Shown piece by piece: positions 1-8,159 of a stretch of DNA of 41,177 bases. How positions within the stretch are numbered: the first letter of the stretch is position 1; the number at the start of each line of letters is the position of its first letter. The notes under the pieces were generated by a model. The model was not told where the DNA came from. It ran no database searches and was given only the letters and a program-made list of their open reading frames with translations. Made by a program: the position numbers and the translations under genes. The DNA comes from a virus. The stretch covers positions 1 to 41,177 of the IMG/VR virus record IMGVR_UViG_3300027793_002186; one strand, given 5' to 3'.

Positions 1-1
1 T

Positions 2-484
2 TTTTCAGGAAAAAGTGTGCCCATTCAATTCACCGACAGCGGTGGACAAAACATCAACTTAGTAGTGAACATACCCGCAGGCATTGATAGTGGTTATAGA
101 CTCAGGTACGCTGGAAATGGCTCTCGCACACACGCTAATTTAGCTCCTGGCGATTTATACATCACAGTTGTAGTCAGTCCACACACTAGTTTTGAACGCA
201 GTGGGCCTCATTTGATTTCAACAGTGAAGTTGTCAATTTGGGAAACGTTAGTGGGTTGTGAAAAACTTGTGCCTGTAATTGAAGGCGGAACAGTAGCCCT
301 AAAAGTGCCTATGTTGACCAAAGATCAAACACTCTTGCGAGTAAAAGGTAAAGGTATGCCTCTCAGTAACAATAGTTCAGTACGTGGTGACCTTATGGTC
401 AGAGTTCAAGTTGAGCTGCCGCAATCCCTTGATCAACAGCAAGTGGATGCTATCTCAGCATGGGCCAAACCCACTGCATCATAA
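2..484 (+). CDS. DnaJ-type co-chaperone, C-terminal substrate-binding domain (5' end cut by window)
   Basis: The frame is open to the left window edge, so the beginning of the gene is missing; a GTG at 17 is an internal possibility, not a convincing start. The visible part matches the second beta-sandwich (CTD II) of DnaJ/CbpA: VNIPAGIDSGYRLRYAGNG, then GDLYITVVV, the hydrophobic FERSGPHL strand, a VPVIEGGTVALKVP hairpin and RVKGKGMP. In DnaJ proteins this domain holds unfolded clients for Hsp70. The J domain with its HPD motif cannot be seen, so Hsp70 stimulation is unproven. The gene ends 22 bp before a Clp/Hsp100 ATPase, so two protein-quality-control genes appear to be co-transcribed. Confidence 0.85.
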   Translation, partial: FSGKSVPIQFTDSGGQNINLVVNIPAGIDSGYRLRYAGNGSRTHANLAPGDLYITVVVSPHTSFERSGPHLISTVKLSIWETLVGCEKLVPVIEGGTVALKVPMLTKDQTLLRVKGKGMPLSNNSSVRGDLMVRVQVELPQSLDQQQVDAISAWAKPTAS

Positions 485-506
485 ATCTTTCACTAGGACA
501 AAACAC

Positions 507-2804
507 ATGAAAGAGCCCACTAATTCAAAAAATGATTTTGAGCAAGTAATAAACCGAAGTTACGACATTGCAATAAAACATCATCACGAATATGTGGTGG
601 TAGAGCATGTTTTGATGGCATTGCTGGAATTTAAGGATATTGACACCATGTTGGCAGCCTTAGGCTGTTCGCCAAAAAAGCTCAAAGCTGACGTGAATAC
701 ATATCTCCGAGACAGCAAATATCACAGTGTTGTTCCTGACGGGATATATCAACCCAAATACACTACAACACTCATGAGTGTAATCAAACAAGCCAAAGCT
801 CAAAGCATGTTCATGGGCAAAAGTGTTATGAACAGTGTTGACATGCTTCTGTCTTTATATAATGCTGAGCACAGTTGGGCAGTGTATTTCTTACAAAAGC
901 ACAACATCAACAAAAGCAGTATTACTTCTTATCTCACACAGAACAGCCAGGACACAGATGAAATGGGCATGAGTGAAGATGACGCACGCATGGTATTATT
1001 TCAGTTTGCCATCAATTTGAATCAGAGAGCCAAACAAGGCAAAATCAGCAGTTTGATTGGCCGAGACACTGATGTTGATCAATTGGTTGAAACTTTGGCT
1101 CGAAAACTCAAGAACAATATTATTCTTGTGGGCCATCCCGGTGTTGGCAAGACACAACTTGTGGAAGGACTGGCAAAAAGGATTGTGGAACAAGCTGTGC
1201 CCAAAGTTCTTTTGAATCAAGAAATCTGGAGTTTAGACATCAACAGCATTGTTGCTGGTACCAAATACCGTGGTGATTTTGAAGAGAGGATGAAAAACAT
1301 CATTGCAGCTTTAAAGAGCTTGCCAAATGTTGTGGTTTTCATAGATGAAATTCACATGATCATGGGTGCAGGTGGCAACAGCAGCAATGCTATGGACGCA
1401 GCAAACATCCTAAAACCAGCACTGGGTAGAGGAGAAATTCGCACAATTGGATCAACTACGTATGATGAATATAGAAAATATTTTGAAAAAGATCGTGCGT
1501 TATTGCGCCGTTTTGAAAAACAAGATGTAGTTGAACCCAGCGTCGCTGACGCTAAAAAAGTAATACAAGGGTTAATCAAAAGTTTTGAGAAGTTTCACAA
1601 TGTGTCATATGCACCAGGCTGTGCTGACGCAGCAGTGGACTTAAGTGTCAAATACATTTTCAACAAATATTTGCCAGATAAGGCTATTGATCTAATTGAT
1701 GCAGCTGGTGCCACAATAAAAATAAAAGGCAAAAACAAAAAAGTTGTTCAAATAGAACACATTGAGCAGCAAATTGCTCGTATTGCCAAAGTTAGCATAG
1801 AAAATGTAGAAAACAACGAAAACCTGAGAATTTCAAACTTAGACCAAGATCTAAAAAAAGTCATTTATGGGCAAGACAAAGCTGTAGAGATTCTTGTAGA
1901 TTCAGTTTATTTGGCATACAGCGGACTTAGAGAACACAACAAAACTGTAGGTAGTTTTTTGTTTACAGGCCCTAGTGGTGTTGGCAAAACAGAGCTTGCT
2001 AAAATGCTAGCAGAGAAGTTAGGTTACAGTTTTGTTAGATTTGACATGAGTGAATTCCAAGAACGGCACACTGTGAGCAGGTTCATAGGTAGTCCTCCTG
2101 GCTATGTGGGTTACAGTGATGGCAGCGCAGGGAATGGCGCTCTCATCAATGCATTAGAGCAAACACCTAGTTGCGTTCTTCTCTGTGATGAAGTGGAAAA
2201 AGCACATCCTGATGTGTTGAATGTTTTTTTGCAAGCCATGGATCATGGCAGCATCACAAGCCAAAACCAAAAAACAGTGAGCTTGAAAAATGCCATATTG
2301 ATTTTTACTAGCAATTTAGGTGCTGTTGAAATGGAAAAACAGGGCATTGGATTTGGGGCAAGCAGTAATGCTGAAGCAGATAAAGAGGCTGTTAAAAGAT
2401 TTTTTGCACCCGAGTTTAGGAACAGACTAGATGCTGTGATTCCTTTTGGCTCTTTGAGCAGTGAAACCATGCTTAAAGTTGTAAGCAAATTTATCCAACA
2501 ACTAAATGTTTCTGCACAAAGCAAAAATGTATGCGTAGTAGTTGATCCAGAAGCTCAAGAATGGCTTGTAAAACATGGATTTGATACAAGCATGGGCGCA
2601 AGGCCTTTGGCTAGACTGATTGATAATACAATTAAGAAGCCCATGAGCAGAGAAATATTATTTGGAAAACTCAAATCAGGAGGTCGAGTCCTAGTGACAC
2701 TAGACAATGAAACAAACAAATTGAAACTTGAGTTTCTGAGCACAGTTACTTGTGTGCCTATGGGGTCCAAAGAAGCATTAGTAGAAAATAGCGAGGTCCT
2801 GTAA
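507..2804 (+). CDS. clpA: ClpA/ClpC-type Hsp100 AAA+ unfoldase
   Basis: A complete two-ATPase Hsp100 protein of 765 aa, close to the length of bacterial ClpA. The N-terminal helical repeat domain (about 1-140, with EHVLMALL) is followed by D1 with Walker A GHPGVGKT (209-216) and Walker B VVVFIDEIH, then D2 with Walker A GPSGVGKT (488-495), Walker B VLLCDEVEKAHPDV and the sensor-2 GARPL region. There is no long ClpB-type middle coiled coil. IGF at 614-616 lies where ClpA carries its ClpP-docking loop, and IGF is the tripeptide ClpX uses. The start is the ATG at 507, which has AGGA at 495-498; earlier in-frame codons overlap the DnaJ gene and lack a ribosome site. Likely role: unfolding proteins for host ClpP or remodelling phage complexes. 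Confidence 0.95.
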   Translation: MKEPTNSKNDFEQVINRSYDIAIKHHHEYVVVEHVLMALLEFKDIDTMLAALGCSPKKLKADVNTYLRDSKYHSVVPDGIYQPKYTTTLMSVIKQAKAQSMFMGKSVMNSVDMLLSLYNAEHSWAVYFLQKHNINKSSITSYLTQNSQDTDEMGMSEDDARMVLFQFAINLNQRAKQGKISSLIGRDTDVDQLVETLARKLKNNIILVGHPGVGKTQLVEGLAKRIVEQAVPKVLLNQEIWSLDINSIVAGTKYRGDFEERMKNIIAALKSLPNVVVFIDEIHMIMGAGGNSSNAMDAANILKPALGRGEIRTIGSTTYDEYRKYFEKDRALLRRFEKQDVVEPSVADAKKVIQGLIKSFEKFHNVSYAPGCADAAVDLSVKYIFNKYLPDKAIDLIDAAGATIKIKGKNKKVVQIEHIEQQIARIAKVSIENVENNENLRISNLDQDLKKVIYGQDKAVEILVDSVYLAYSGLREHNKTVGSFLFTGPSGVGKTELAKMLAEKLGYSFVRFDMSEFQERHTVSRFIGSPPGYVGYSDGSAGNGALINALEQTPSCVLLCDEVEKAHPDVLNVFLQAMDHGSITSQNQKTVSLKNAILIFTSNLGAVEMEKQGIGFGASSNAEADKEAVKRFFAPEFRNRLDAVIPFGSLSSETMLKVVSKFIQQLNVSAQSKNVCVVVDPEAQEWLVKHGFDTSMGARPLARLIDNTIKKPMSREILFGKLKSGGRVLVTLDNETNKLKLEFLSTVTCVPMGSKEALVENSEVL

Positions 2805-2809
2805 GGCAA

Positions 2810-3127
2810 ATGAGCAAAATAGCAGCAATTCAAACACTTTGTCAAAAAGGGTTGATTGATAAAGGAACAGTTCTTGGAGTGGCCGAAACACCAGGTTCAA
2901 GAGTATATCACAGATTTGTGGTTGCACATACAATTGGTGCTCCAGATGTACAAATTACTGGGGTACATATACAAAATAATACAAGCTTGGTTTTGGACAT
3001 CAACAAGATTGTTGAGGTGGACGGAATGGGGTTGGAACGTTATCTGCAACATGCAGATTTAGATAACAACGGAAGTCAAATCAACAGGGGCAAAAAACGT
3101 GGTAGGCGGCCCAAACACCGCAAGTAA
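2810..3127 (+). CDS. Small protein with basic C-terminal tail, unknown function
   Basis: Not recognised. 105 aa, starting 5 bp after the clpA stop with AAGG just upstream, so it is probably translationally coupled to the unfoldase. The middle is a predicted beta-rich stretch (VYHRFVVAHTIGAPDVQITGVHI). The last 12 residues, GKKRGRRPKHRK, are strongly basic and resemble an AT-hook-like (GRRP) nucleic-acid-binding tail. An adaptor for the Clp protein or a small DNA/RNA-binding protein are both possible; neither is shown by the sequence. Confidence 0.7.
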   Translation: MSKIAAIQTLCQKGLIDKGTVLGVAETPGSRVYHRFVVAHTIGAPDVQITGVHIQNNTSLVLDINKIVEVDGMGLERYLQHADLDNNGSQINRGKKRGRRPKHRK

Positions 3128-3151
3128 ATACTACAAATAGGACATAAATCA

Positions 3152-3328
3152 ATGGCGCAAATAGCTAATCAAACTATATCTATATCTATCAGTAAACTGA
3201 TTAAGGATAATGAACAACTGGACAGTGTGCTAAGTTCAGAACAATTGTTGTCACTATTTGAAAGCCTGCCCAGTGTAGTAGAACAAATTATTGATGACAC
3301 TACACTGGTTATTGAAGTTACTATTTAA
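3152..3328 (+). CDS. 58-residue unknown protein
   Basis: A short frame beginning MAQIANQTISISISKLIKD and ending VIEVTI, with AGGA at 3140-3143 about 8 nt before the ATG. It alternates beta-type residues at both ends with an amphipathic helical middle (LLSLFESLPSVVEQIIDD), reads as coding, and fills an otherwise empty gap. No family recognised. It lies between the basic-tail gene and the first late structural gene. Confidence 0.55.
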   Translation: MAQIANQTISISISKLIKDNEQLDSVLSSEQLLSLFESLPSVVEQIIDDTTLVIEVTI

Positions 3329-3334
3329 AATTTT

Positions 3335-3342
3335 CATAAATA
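3335..3342 (+). promoter_or_regulatory. T4-late-type promoter octamer CATAAATA
   Basis: CATAAATA differs by one base from the T4 late consensus TATAAATA and sits 25 bp before the ATG of the first collagen-like structural gene, a spacing that fits a late start with a short leader. No -35 box is seen, as expected for late promoters read by a gp55-like sigma factor. The assignment rests on motif and position only. Confidence 0.5.
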
Positions 3343-3343
3343 T

Positions 3344-3360
3344 CAACAAATCAATTGTTG
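3344..3360 (+). repeat. Inverted repeat CAACAA-N5-TTGTTG in leader
   Basis: A 6-bp inverted repeat with a 5-bp centre, immediately after the late-type octamer and ending 7 bp before the start codon of the next gene. It could be an operator or a weak leader hairpin over the ribosome-binding region. A similar CAACA/TGTTG element lies next to the octamer at 25234. Confidence 0.4.
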
Positions 3361-3367
3361 AGCAATT

Positions 3368-4075
3368 ATGGAAAGTCTTGTCTTATTACCCACTACTTCA
3401 GGTAAAGTTAACGTAACTGGGGAAAAACAAAAAGGCGCTGGTTACACAAATTTTCTTGGTGGCAGCCACACTGTTGCAATTTCCTTGAATAATTTCAGTG
3501 GTAGAATATATATTCAAGCCTCCCTTGCTGATAATCCCGCTGACGATGATTGGTTCCCTGTGTTTTTGCAGTCGGATATGCCGTTTGTCCAATTTCCAAG
3601 AGATTTATTCAACCCCAGTGGGCTCTATGGAGGTGACACAGGAACCTTTGCATACACCTTTGTTGGCAACTATGTGTGGTTAAGGGCCATTGTAAATCGG
3701 GATTATTTAACGCCAACACCTATAAATGACAGCACTGTAGGCAGTGTAAGTGAGATTTTATTAAATTATGGAGCTCTTAGTCCTGGATTTATTCCCAAGG
3801 GGCCTATCCTAGGACCAACAGGACCAGCAGGACCTCCTGGCTCTTCTGTAGTAAGGAGTTTTCAAACTCCTTTTTCTCAGGTTGATCTTGACGGAGACTT
3901 GTTTACTGTTGTACACGGTCTTGGACAAAAGCTAGTGCTTGTGCAGGTATATGATCTCAACTATCAGCAAATATCGCCCACGGGTATATTATTGCTAGAT
4001 GAAATGAGATGTCAATTGGATTTGGCAGCGCAAACTCCAATTTCAGGAGTTTGGCATGTTTTGGTATCAAGATAA
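3368..4075 (+). CDS. Tail-fibre/virion protein with short collagen-like stretch
   Basis: 235 aa. The N-terminal ~140 residues are beta-rich (IYIQASLADNPADDDWFPV, YVWLRAIVNRDYL), of the kind seen in small-subunit virion adhesins. A short collagen-like Gly-X-Y run follows (GPTGPAGPPGS), then a C-terminal motif FTVVHGLGQKLVLVQVYD...WHVLV. That last domain resembles a recurrent phage fibre-tip module (HxLGxxxVxVQVYD). The architecture predicts a trimer. The gene opens the late structural block behind the octamer at 3335 and is followed 18 bp later by a small gene of the same block. Confidence 0.75.
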   Translation: MESLVLLPTTSGKVNVTGEKQKGAGYTNFLGGSHTVAISLNNFSGRIYIQASLADNPADDDWFPVFLQSDMPFVQFPRDLFNPSGLYGGDTGTFAYTFVGNYVWLRAIVNRDYLTPTPINDSTVGSVSEILLNYGALSPGFIPKGPILGPTGPAGPPGSSVVRSFQTPFSQVDLDGDLFTVVHGLGQKLVLVQVYDLNYQQISPTGILLLDEMRCQLDLAAQTPISGVWHVLVSR

Positions 4076-4093
4076 TAGTATAGGGTGCATGAT

Positions 4094-4423
4094 ATGAGAG
4101 CCAAAGAATTCATAAAAGAATTTACTGTAAACGTGCCTGTAACAATCAATATTCCCTTGGGAGATGTGTTAAAAGCTCAAGCCAGTAATGATGTTATAAA
4201 TCCAGGTGTTCGCTACGGCGAAGATGGAGATGCCAAGTGGAGCCCACCTCTACAACAGCATCTAGACACAGTCAAAGACAGCGTGGGCCCAACAACTGAG
4301 GACCCTACTGAGATAAATCCAGCTGACAGTTTCCATACGCCTCAGCAATCAACTATTGCTAACAATATAAAAGACAAAAACCACATACCTACTGTGAGTA
4401 TTAAACCGTCCATATTGGGTTGA
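4094..4423 (+). CDS. Small phage protein with MRAKEFI start, unknown function
   Basis: 109 aa. AGGG at 4082-4085 is well spaced for the ATG at 4094, which is preferred over an upstream GTG at 4085. The start MRAKEFIKEF resembles the N-terminus of many small T4-like phage proteins. The middle (VTINIPLGDVLKAQ) is followed by a Pro/Asp/Thr-rich, probably disordered tail. Its place between two fibre genes suggests a virion or assembly role. No domain is recognised with certainty. Confidence 0.6.
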   Translation: MRAKEFIKEFTVNVPVTINIPLGDVLKAQASNDVINPGVRYGEDGDAKWSPPLQQHLDTVKDSVGPTTEDPTEINPADSFHTPQQSTIANNIKDKNHIPTVSIKPSILG

Positions 4424-4430
4424 TTTATTT

Positions 4431-6482
4431 GTGACTCAAATTCGGAAAATTTGGACCAGTAAATTTACAAATGATGTAGATGAATATGTTGGTCGCGAAG
4501 GAGAGATCTTTTATACCAGCGGTGCTGTGGAACTCCGTTTTTCAGACGGTGTTACTCCTGGAGGAATACTGTTTAGTCCAGGCAGTGGTGGATCAGGAGG
4601 TGCTGGAGTCAGCGGATATTCTGGCTATAGCGGCTATTCAGGCGCACCTGGCCTTACAGGACAATCTGGACGCAGTGGCTATTCAGGCAGTCCAGGCGTC
4701 CCAGGCGCTAGCGGCTATTCTGGTATGGATGGCACACCTGGTGCAAGTGGCAGCAGTGGCTATTCAGGCAGTCCAGGCGTCCCAGGCGCTAGCGGCTATT
4801 CTGGTATGGATGGCACACCTGGTGCAAGTGGCAGCAGTGGCTATTCAGGCAGTCCAGGCGTCCCAGGCGCTAGCGGCTATTCTGGTATGGATGGCACACC
4901 TGGTGCAAGTGGCAGCAGTGGCTATTCAGGCAGTCCAGGCGTCCCAGGCACTAGCGGCTATTCTGGTATGGATGGCATGTCAGGTTATTCAGGAGCCAGT
5001 GGCCTAACTGGAAACAGTGGCGTAAGTGGGTGGTCAGGTCATAGCGGATTCAGTGGGCTACTAGGCAGCACAGGGCCAACTGGAGCGGTGGGGGCCGCAG
5101 GACAAAATGGAATTTCAAGCGGACTTGTTTTGTACCTAGATGACGTTGGCGGAACAAGCCCAACTAATGGCAGTTTGTTATTGATCCCAAACAATGGACC
5201 TCAAACAAATGTAACTACTAGTGTAAATGCTGGATCAGGAACGTTGATAAGCACTTGGCTAACCGGGGTGGGGATACCAGGGGTTACAGCAGTTGTGGGA
5301 GGCAACTGGAATGTTTGGTTATATGCTAGTAGAAGTGGTGCAGGCGATGTAAGATTTTGGGCCGTAATAGATGAGGTAGGCAGTGATGGGACTACATTAT
5401 TACAAAACTTAGTTACCGGCAACTATGCAAATGGCACACCTATCAATACAAGCTCTTCAACATTATTTGAATTTTCTGCATATGTGCCGGTTACAACATT
5501 GGCAAGTACAGCAAGTCGTATAAGGGTTACCCTTTATGCTCAATCAGCAACTGGTATCCCACTGCTGACTTCTTACTATCGCAATGGCACTATTTCATAC
5601 TTAGTAACGACTATATCAGCGAATGTGAGTGGTCCAACAGGACCTATAGGCCCAACAGGCGAAAACGGATTTAGTGGATACTCTGGTTACAGCGGTGCAG
5701 CGGGAAGTAATGGGGCTAGTGGGATAAGTGGATACTCTGGTTACAGCGGTGCAGCGGGAAGTAATGGGGCTAGTGGGATAAGTGGATACTCTGGTTACAG
5801 CGGTTCAGCGGGAAGTGATGGGGCTAGTGGAGTAAGCGGGTTTTCAGGTTTTATAGGGCCAACTGGACCAACTGGACAACTGGGCAGCAGTGGTACAAGT
5901 GGATATTCTGGATACGGAGGACTTACAGGAGCATCTGGATTAAGCGGATGGTCAGGCAATACAGGAAATAGTGGAGCGAGCGGATACTCAGGAGCAGGAA
6001 CTAGTGGTTTTTCAGGATTTAGCGGTCAAGCAGGGAGTTCTGCGCAAATTACAGCAACAAATACTACTGCTAACTCAGTTTTTTATCCAGTTTTTGTTGA
6101 TGTTGCTGGAAGTAGTACACTACCAAGAATCCGTAGCACCGCCACTGCATTCGCATTTAACCCAGGAACTGGAGAAGTCAGTGCTGTGGACTTCAACAGC
6201 TTGAGCGATATCATATATAAAACTAATATTGAGGAAATTACAAATTGCTGGGACTTGTTAAAAGATTTGAGACCTGTGAGTTTTGACTGGAAGCATGCAA
6301 ATAAACACAGCTTTGGGCTAGTTGCTCAAGAAGTAGAAAAAAATATTCCATCTATCGTAAGTACCAACGAAACAGGAAAAACTGTAGCGTATATACAGTT
6401 GATCCCACTTTTGTTAAAAGCGTTACAAGACCAAGCACAAGCTATTGAAAATATTCAAAAATATTTAGGTTTAAATAAGTAA
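4431..6482 (+). CDS. Collagen-like tail fibre with C-terminal S74 intramolecular chaperone
   Basis: 683 aa from a GTG 8 bp after the previous stop. Residues 1-45 match a common phage fibre head (DEYVGREGEIFYTSGAVELRFSDG). Two Gly-X-Y collagen-like blocks rich in SGYSG follow, separated by a globular beta domain (about 230-400). The C-terminal ~95 residues are a Peptidase_S74 self-cleaving chaperone: SDIIYK places Ser592 and Lys597 with the family's Ser-x4-Lys spacing, followed by LRPVSFDWK and FGLVAQEVEK. In known cases this domain drives trimer folding and is then cut off at that serine. The collagen blocks contain exact tandem DNA repeats (4686-4975 and 5676-5837), so copy number may vary. 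Confidence 0.9.
   Translation: MTQIRKIWTSKFTNDVDEYVGREGEIFYTSGAVELRFSDGVTPGGILFSPGSGGSGGAGVSGYSGYSGYSGAPGLTGQSGRSGYSGSPGVPGASGYSGMDGTPGASGSSGYSGSPGVPGASGYSGMDGTPGASGSSGYSGSPGVPGASGYSGMDGTPGASGSSGYSGSPGVPGTSGYSGMDGMSGYSGASGLTGNSGVSGWSGHSGFSGLLGSTGPTGAVGAAGQNGISSGLVLYLDDVGGTSPTNGSLLLIPNNGPQTNVTTSVNAGSGTLISTWLTGVGIPGVTAVVGGNWNVWLYASRSGAGDVRFWAVIDEVGSDGTTLLQNLVTGNYANGTPINTSSSTLFEFSAYVPVTTLASTASRIRVTLYAQSATGIPLLTSYYRNGTISYLVTTISANVSGPTGPIGPTGENGFSGYSGYSGAAGSNGASGISGYSGYSGAAGSNGASGISGYSGYSGSAGSDGASGVSGFSGFIGPTGPTGQLGSSGTSGYSGYGGLTGASGLSGWSGNTGNSGASGYSGAGTSGFSGFSGQAGSSAQITATNTTANSVFYPVFVDVAGSSTLPRIRSTATAFAFNPGTGEVSAVDFNSLSDIIYKTNIEEITNCWDLLKDLRPVSFDWKHANKHSFGLVAQEVEKNIPSIVSTNETGKTVAYIQLIPLLLKALQDQAQAIENIQKYLGLNK
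4686..4975 (+). repeat. 81-bp tandem repeats (three full, one partial) in collagen block
   Basis: Copies begin at 4686, 4767, 4848 and 4929. The first three are essentially identical 81-bp units coding 27 residues (nine Gly-X-Y triplets). The fourth has one base change (gcgctagc to gcactagc) and diverges after about 47 bp. Such near-identity at DNA level indicates recent duplication or continuing slippage. Confidence 0.95.
5676..5837 (+). repeat. 54-bp tandem repeats (three copies) in second collagen block
   Basis: Units start at 5676, 5730 and 5784, each coding 18 residues (GYSGYSGAAGSNGASGIS and variants). The first two are identical; the third carries a few substitutions (GSAGSDGASGVS). 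The period differs from that of the upstream block, so the two arrays arose independently. Confidence 0.95.
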
Positions 6483-6503
6483 CCGCTGAGCTTTTCGCTT
6501 CCC

Positions 6504-6511
6504 TATAAATA
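6504..6511 (+). promoter_or_regulatory. T4-late-type promoter octamer TATAAATA
   Basis: An exact match to the T4 late consensus, 34 bp before the ATG at 6546 and downstream of the collagen-fibre stop. It would start a transcript with a leader of about 25-30 nt carrying the strong ribosome site AAAAGGAG. It is the only clear promoter ahead of the 9-kb RCC1-type array, so it probably drives that whole set late in infection. Confidence 0.65.
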
Positions 6512-6545
6512 GGTATAACCGAGTACTCAAAAAAGGAGCACGACG

Positions 6546-6803
6546 ATGGCCATAAAAATATCAGGCGTTACTGTTATAGCCGATAACCAAGACTTAACTA
6601 TTACTGGATATGCCAACTTCAGTGGCACTAGTGCTATAAAGTTTCCTGTAGGAACAGATGGACAACGCCCAACAGCAGCCACAGGTCAAGTAAGATTCAA
6701 CTCAACTAGCACGAGTTTTGAGGGGTATAACGGAACCGAATGGGGCAGTTTTGGTGGGCAAGATAATACTGCAAGAACACTTGCACTTTTAGCGTTGACA
6801 TAA
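6546..6803 (+). CDS. Small tail-fibre-associated protein
   Basis: 85 aa with a strong AAAAGGAG ribosome site. The sequence VGTDGQRPTAATGQVRFNSTSTSFEGYNGTEWGSFGG is a recurrent phage fibre motif (short beta strands ending in YNGTEW) found at the ends or linkers of tail-fibre proteins. It is first in the transcription unit from the late octamer and is followed after 3 bp by the first RCC1-type gene, suggesting the products are made, and perhaps assembled, together. Confidence 0.7.
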   Translation: MAIKISGVTVIADNQDLTITGYANFSGTSAIKFPVGTDGQRPTAATGQVRFNSTSTSFEGYNGTEWGSFGGQDNTARTLALLALT

Positions 6804-6806
6804 GAA

Positions 6807-8159
6807 ATGCCAGTCTCTGCTGCAAAACTAGTTATACAAGCAAACAAGTGTATAGTTGCTGCTAATCAATCAATTGAGGCTACGGCTCAGTTGGCTGGTT
6901 TACAAAAAGCTTTGGAAGGTGTGTTTTGTGTTGCGAATTGTGCTGCGTTGCCAGCAGCGGCAGATAATCAAGGTAGATTTATTTGGTTGACTGATGTTTG
7001 TTCCTATCGTTTCAGTGACGGAAAAATATGGACCAATGATTTTCGAACTAATCTTATAGGAGCATGTGGATTTGCTTGGGGCTGGAACTATCAAGGTTCT
7101 TTAGGCAACCTCTCGTCAACACCTGTAAGTTCTCCAGTTAGAGAGGTTACGTCAAGTAACGATTGGATCAGTTTGGACACAAATGGCGCATTTTCAGGAG
7201 GCCTTAAATCTGATCGCTCGTTATGGATGTGGGGGTACAATACGTGTGGTTTCTTAGGTAACAACTCTGTTGCAAATCAAAGTAGTCCCGTAAGAGAAAT
7301 ATCAAGCAGTACAACATGGTGCGCCATAGGTATAAGTGCATTTTCAACCTTTGCTTTGAAATGCGACGGCTCCCTTTGGTCCTGGGGAGATAACTTCTGT
7401 GGCAATTTGGGAGACGGTACTAAAATAGGCAGGAGTAGTCCTGTAAGAGAAATAAGTTCCAGCAGTAATTGGTGCAAAGTCTCCCGAGGGGGTTACAGGC
7501 ATTTTTCTGCAATAAAAACAGATGGCAGTCTTTGGACATGGGGAACAAATTTCTGTGGTACATTAGGAACCGGCAATACAACGTTTTTTAGTTCTCCAGT
7601 AAGAGAAATCAGCAGTAGTACAACATGGTGTAATGTACAAAATGGCTACAGAATTACTGTTGCACAAAAGACCGACGGCACTTTATGGGCTTGGGGGTTT
7701 AACTCATATGGGCAATTGGGCAATCAAACCACAACCAATTTCAGCAGTCCTGTAAGAGAAATCACCAGCTCAGTTAATTGGACAACAATAGGTATCGGAA
7801 CTTTTCATTCATCTGCAATTAAAACCGATGGAACCTTATGGCTTTGGGGACTCGGGACAAGTGGGCAGTTAGGACAGTTTTCTATTACTAATCAAAGTTC
7901 TCCTGTACAGGAAATAACTTCCAGTACCGATTGGTGTCAAGTATCAGGTGGCTGTGTTCACACCGCAGCTCTTAAAACTAACGGCACATTATGGGCTTGG
8001 GGTTCCAATCTTTGCGGAGCATTGGGAAACAACTCAGTCAGTAATGTATCTAGTCCTGTGAGAGAAATTACCTCAGCCACATCTTGGAGCACGTTAAGTG
8101 CTGGAAGCAAACAAACTATAGGAATTCAAGGTAAAATTTCTGGATTTTTTGCGATATGA
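6807..8159 (+). CDS. RCC1-type seven-bladed beta-propeller protein, copy 1
   Basis: 450 aa. A ~70-residue N-terminal module (VANCAALPAAADNQGRFIWL, then RFSDGKIW) precedes seven RCC1-like repeats of about 50 residues. Each repeat has the core LWxWGxNxxGxLG and the linker SSPVREISSSxxWC; all seven linkers can be counted. RCC1 repeats form a seven-bladed propeller used for protein or ligand binding. In a phage structural block the likely job is receptor binding or fibre decoration, which is inference. Most blades carry two cysteines (xxCGxLG and WCxV). No signal peptide is seen. The start codon follows the previous stop by 3 bp. Confidence 0.85.
   Translation: MPVSAAKLVIQANKCIVAANQSIEATAQLAGLQKALEGVFCVANCAALPAAADNQGRFIWLTDVCSYRFSDGKIWTNDFRTNLIGACGFAWGWNYQGSLGNLSSTPVSSPVREVTSSNDWISLDTNGAFSGGLKSDRSLWMWGYNTCGFLGNNSVANQSSPVREISSSTTWCAIGISAFSTFALKCDGSLWSWGDNFCGNLGDGTKIGRSSPVREISSSSNWCKVSRGGYRHFSAIKTDGSLWTWGTNFCGTLGTGNTTFFSSPVREISSSTTWCNVQNGYRITVAQKTDGTLWAWGFNSYGQLGNQTTTNFSSPVREITSSVNWTTIGIGTFHSSAIKTDGTLWLWGLGTSGQLGQFSITNQSSPVQEITSSTDWCQVSGGCVHTAALKTNGTLWAWGSNLCGALGNNSVSNVSSPVREITSATSWSTLSAGSKQTIGIQGKISGFFAI

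Noticed and set aside
4480-5007. Frame-shifted repetitive protein overlapping the collagen block
   Set aside because: It is the +1 reading of the 81-bp repeats, giving Ala/Val/Gln-rich nonsense. The Gly-X-Y frame with an S74 domain is clearly the coding one.
4686-5837. Regularly spaced repeats as a CRISPR array
   Set aside because: Units are contiguous with no unique spacers and code collagen-like Gly-X-Y triplets in frame.
6470-6477. TTTAAATA as a late promoter
   Set aside because: It is within the last codons of the collagen fibre gene and 27 bp before the exact TATAAATA, which is better placed. One mismatch in AT-rich DNA is expected by chance.
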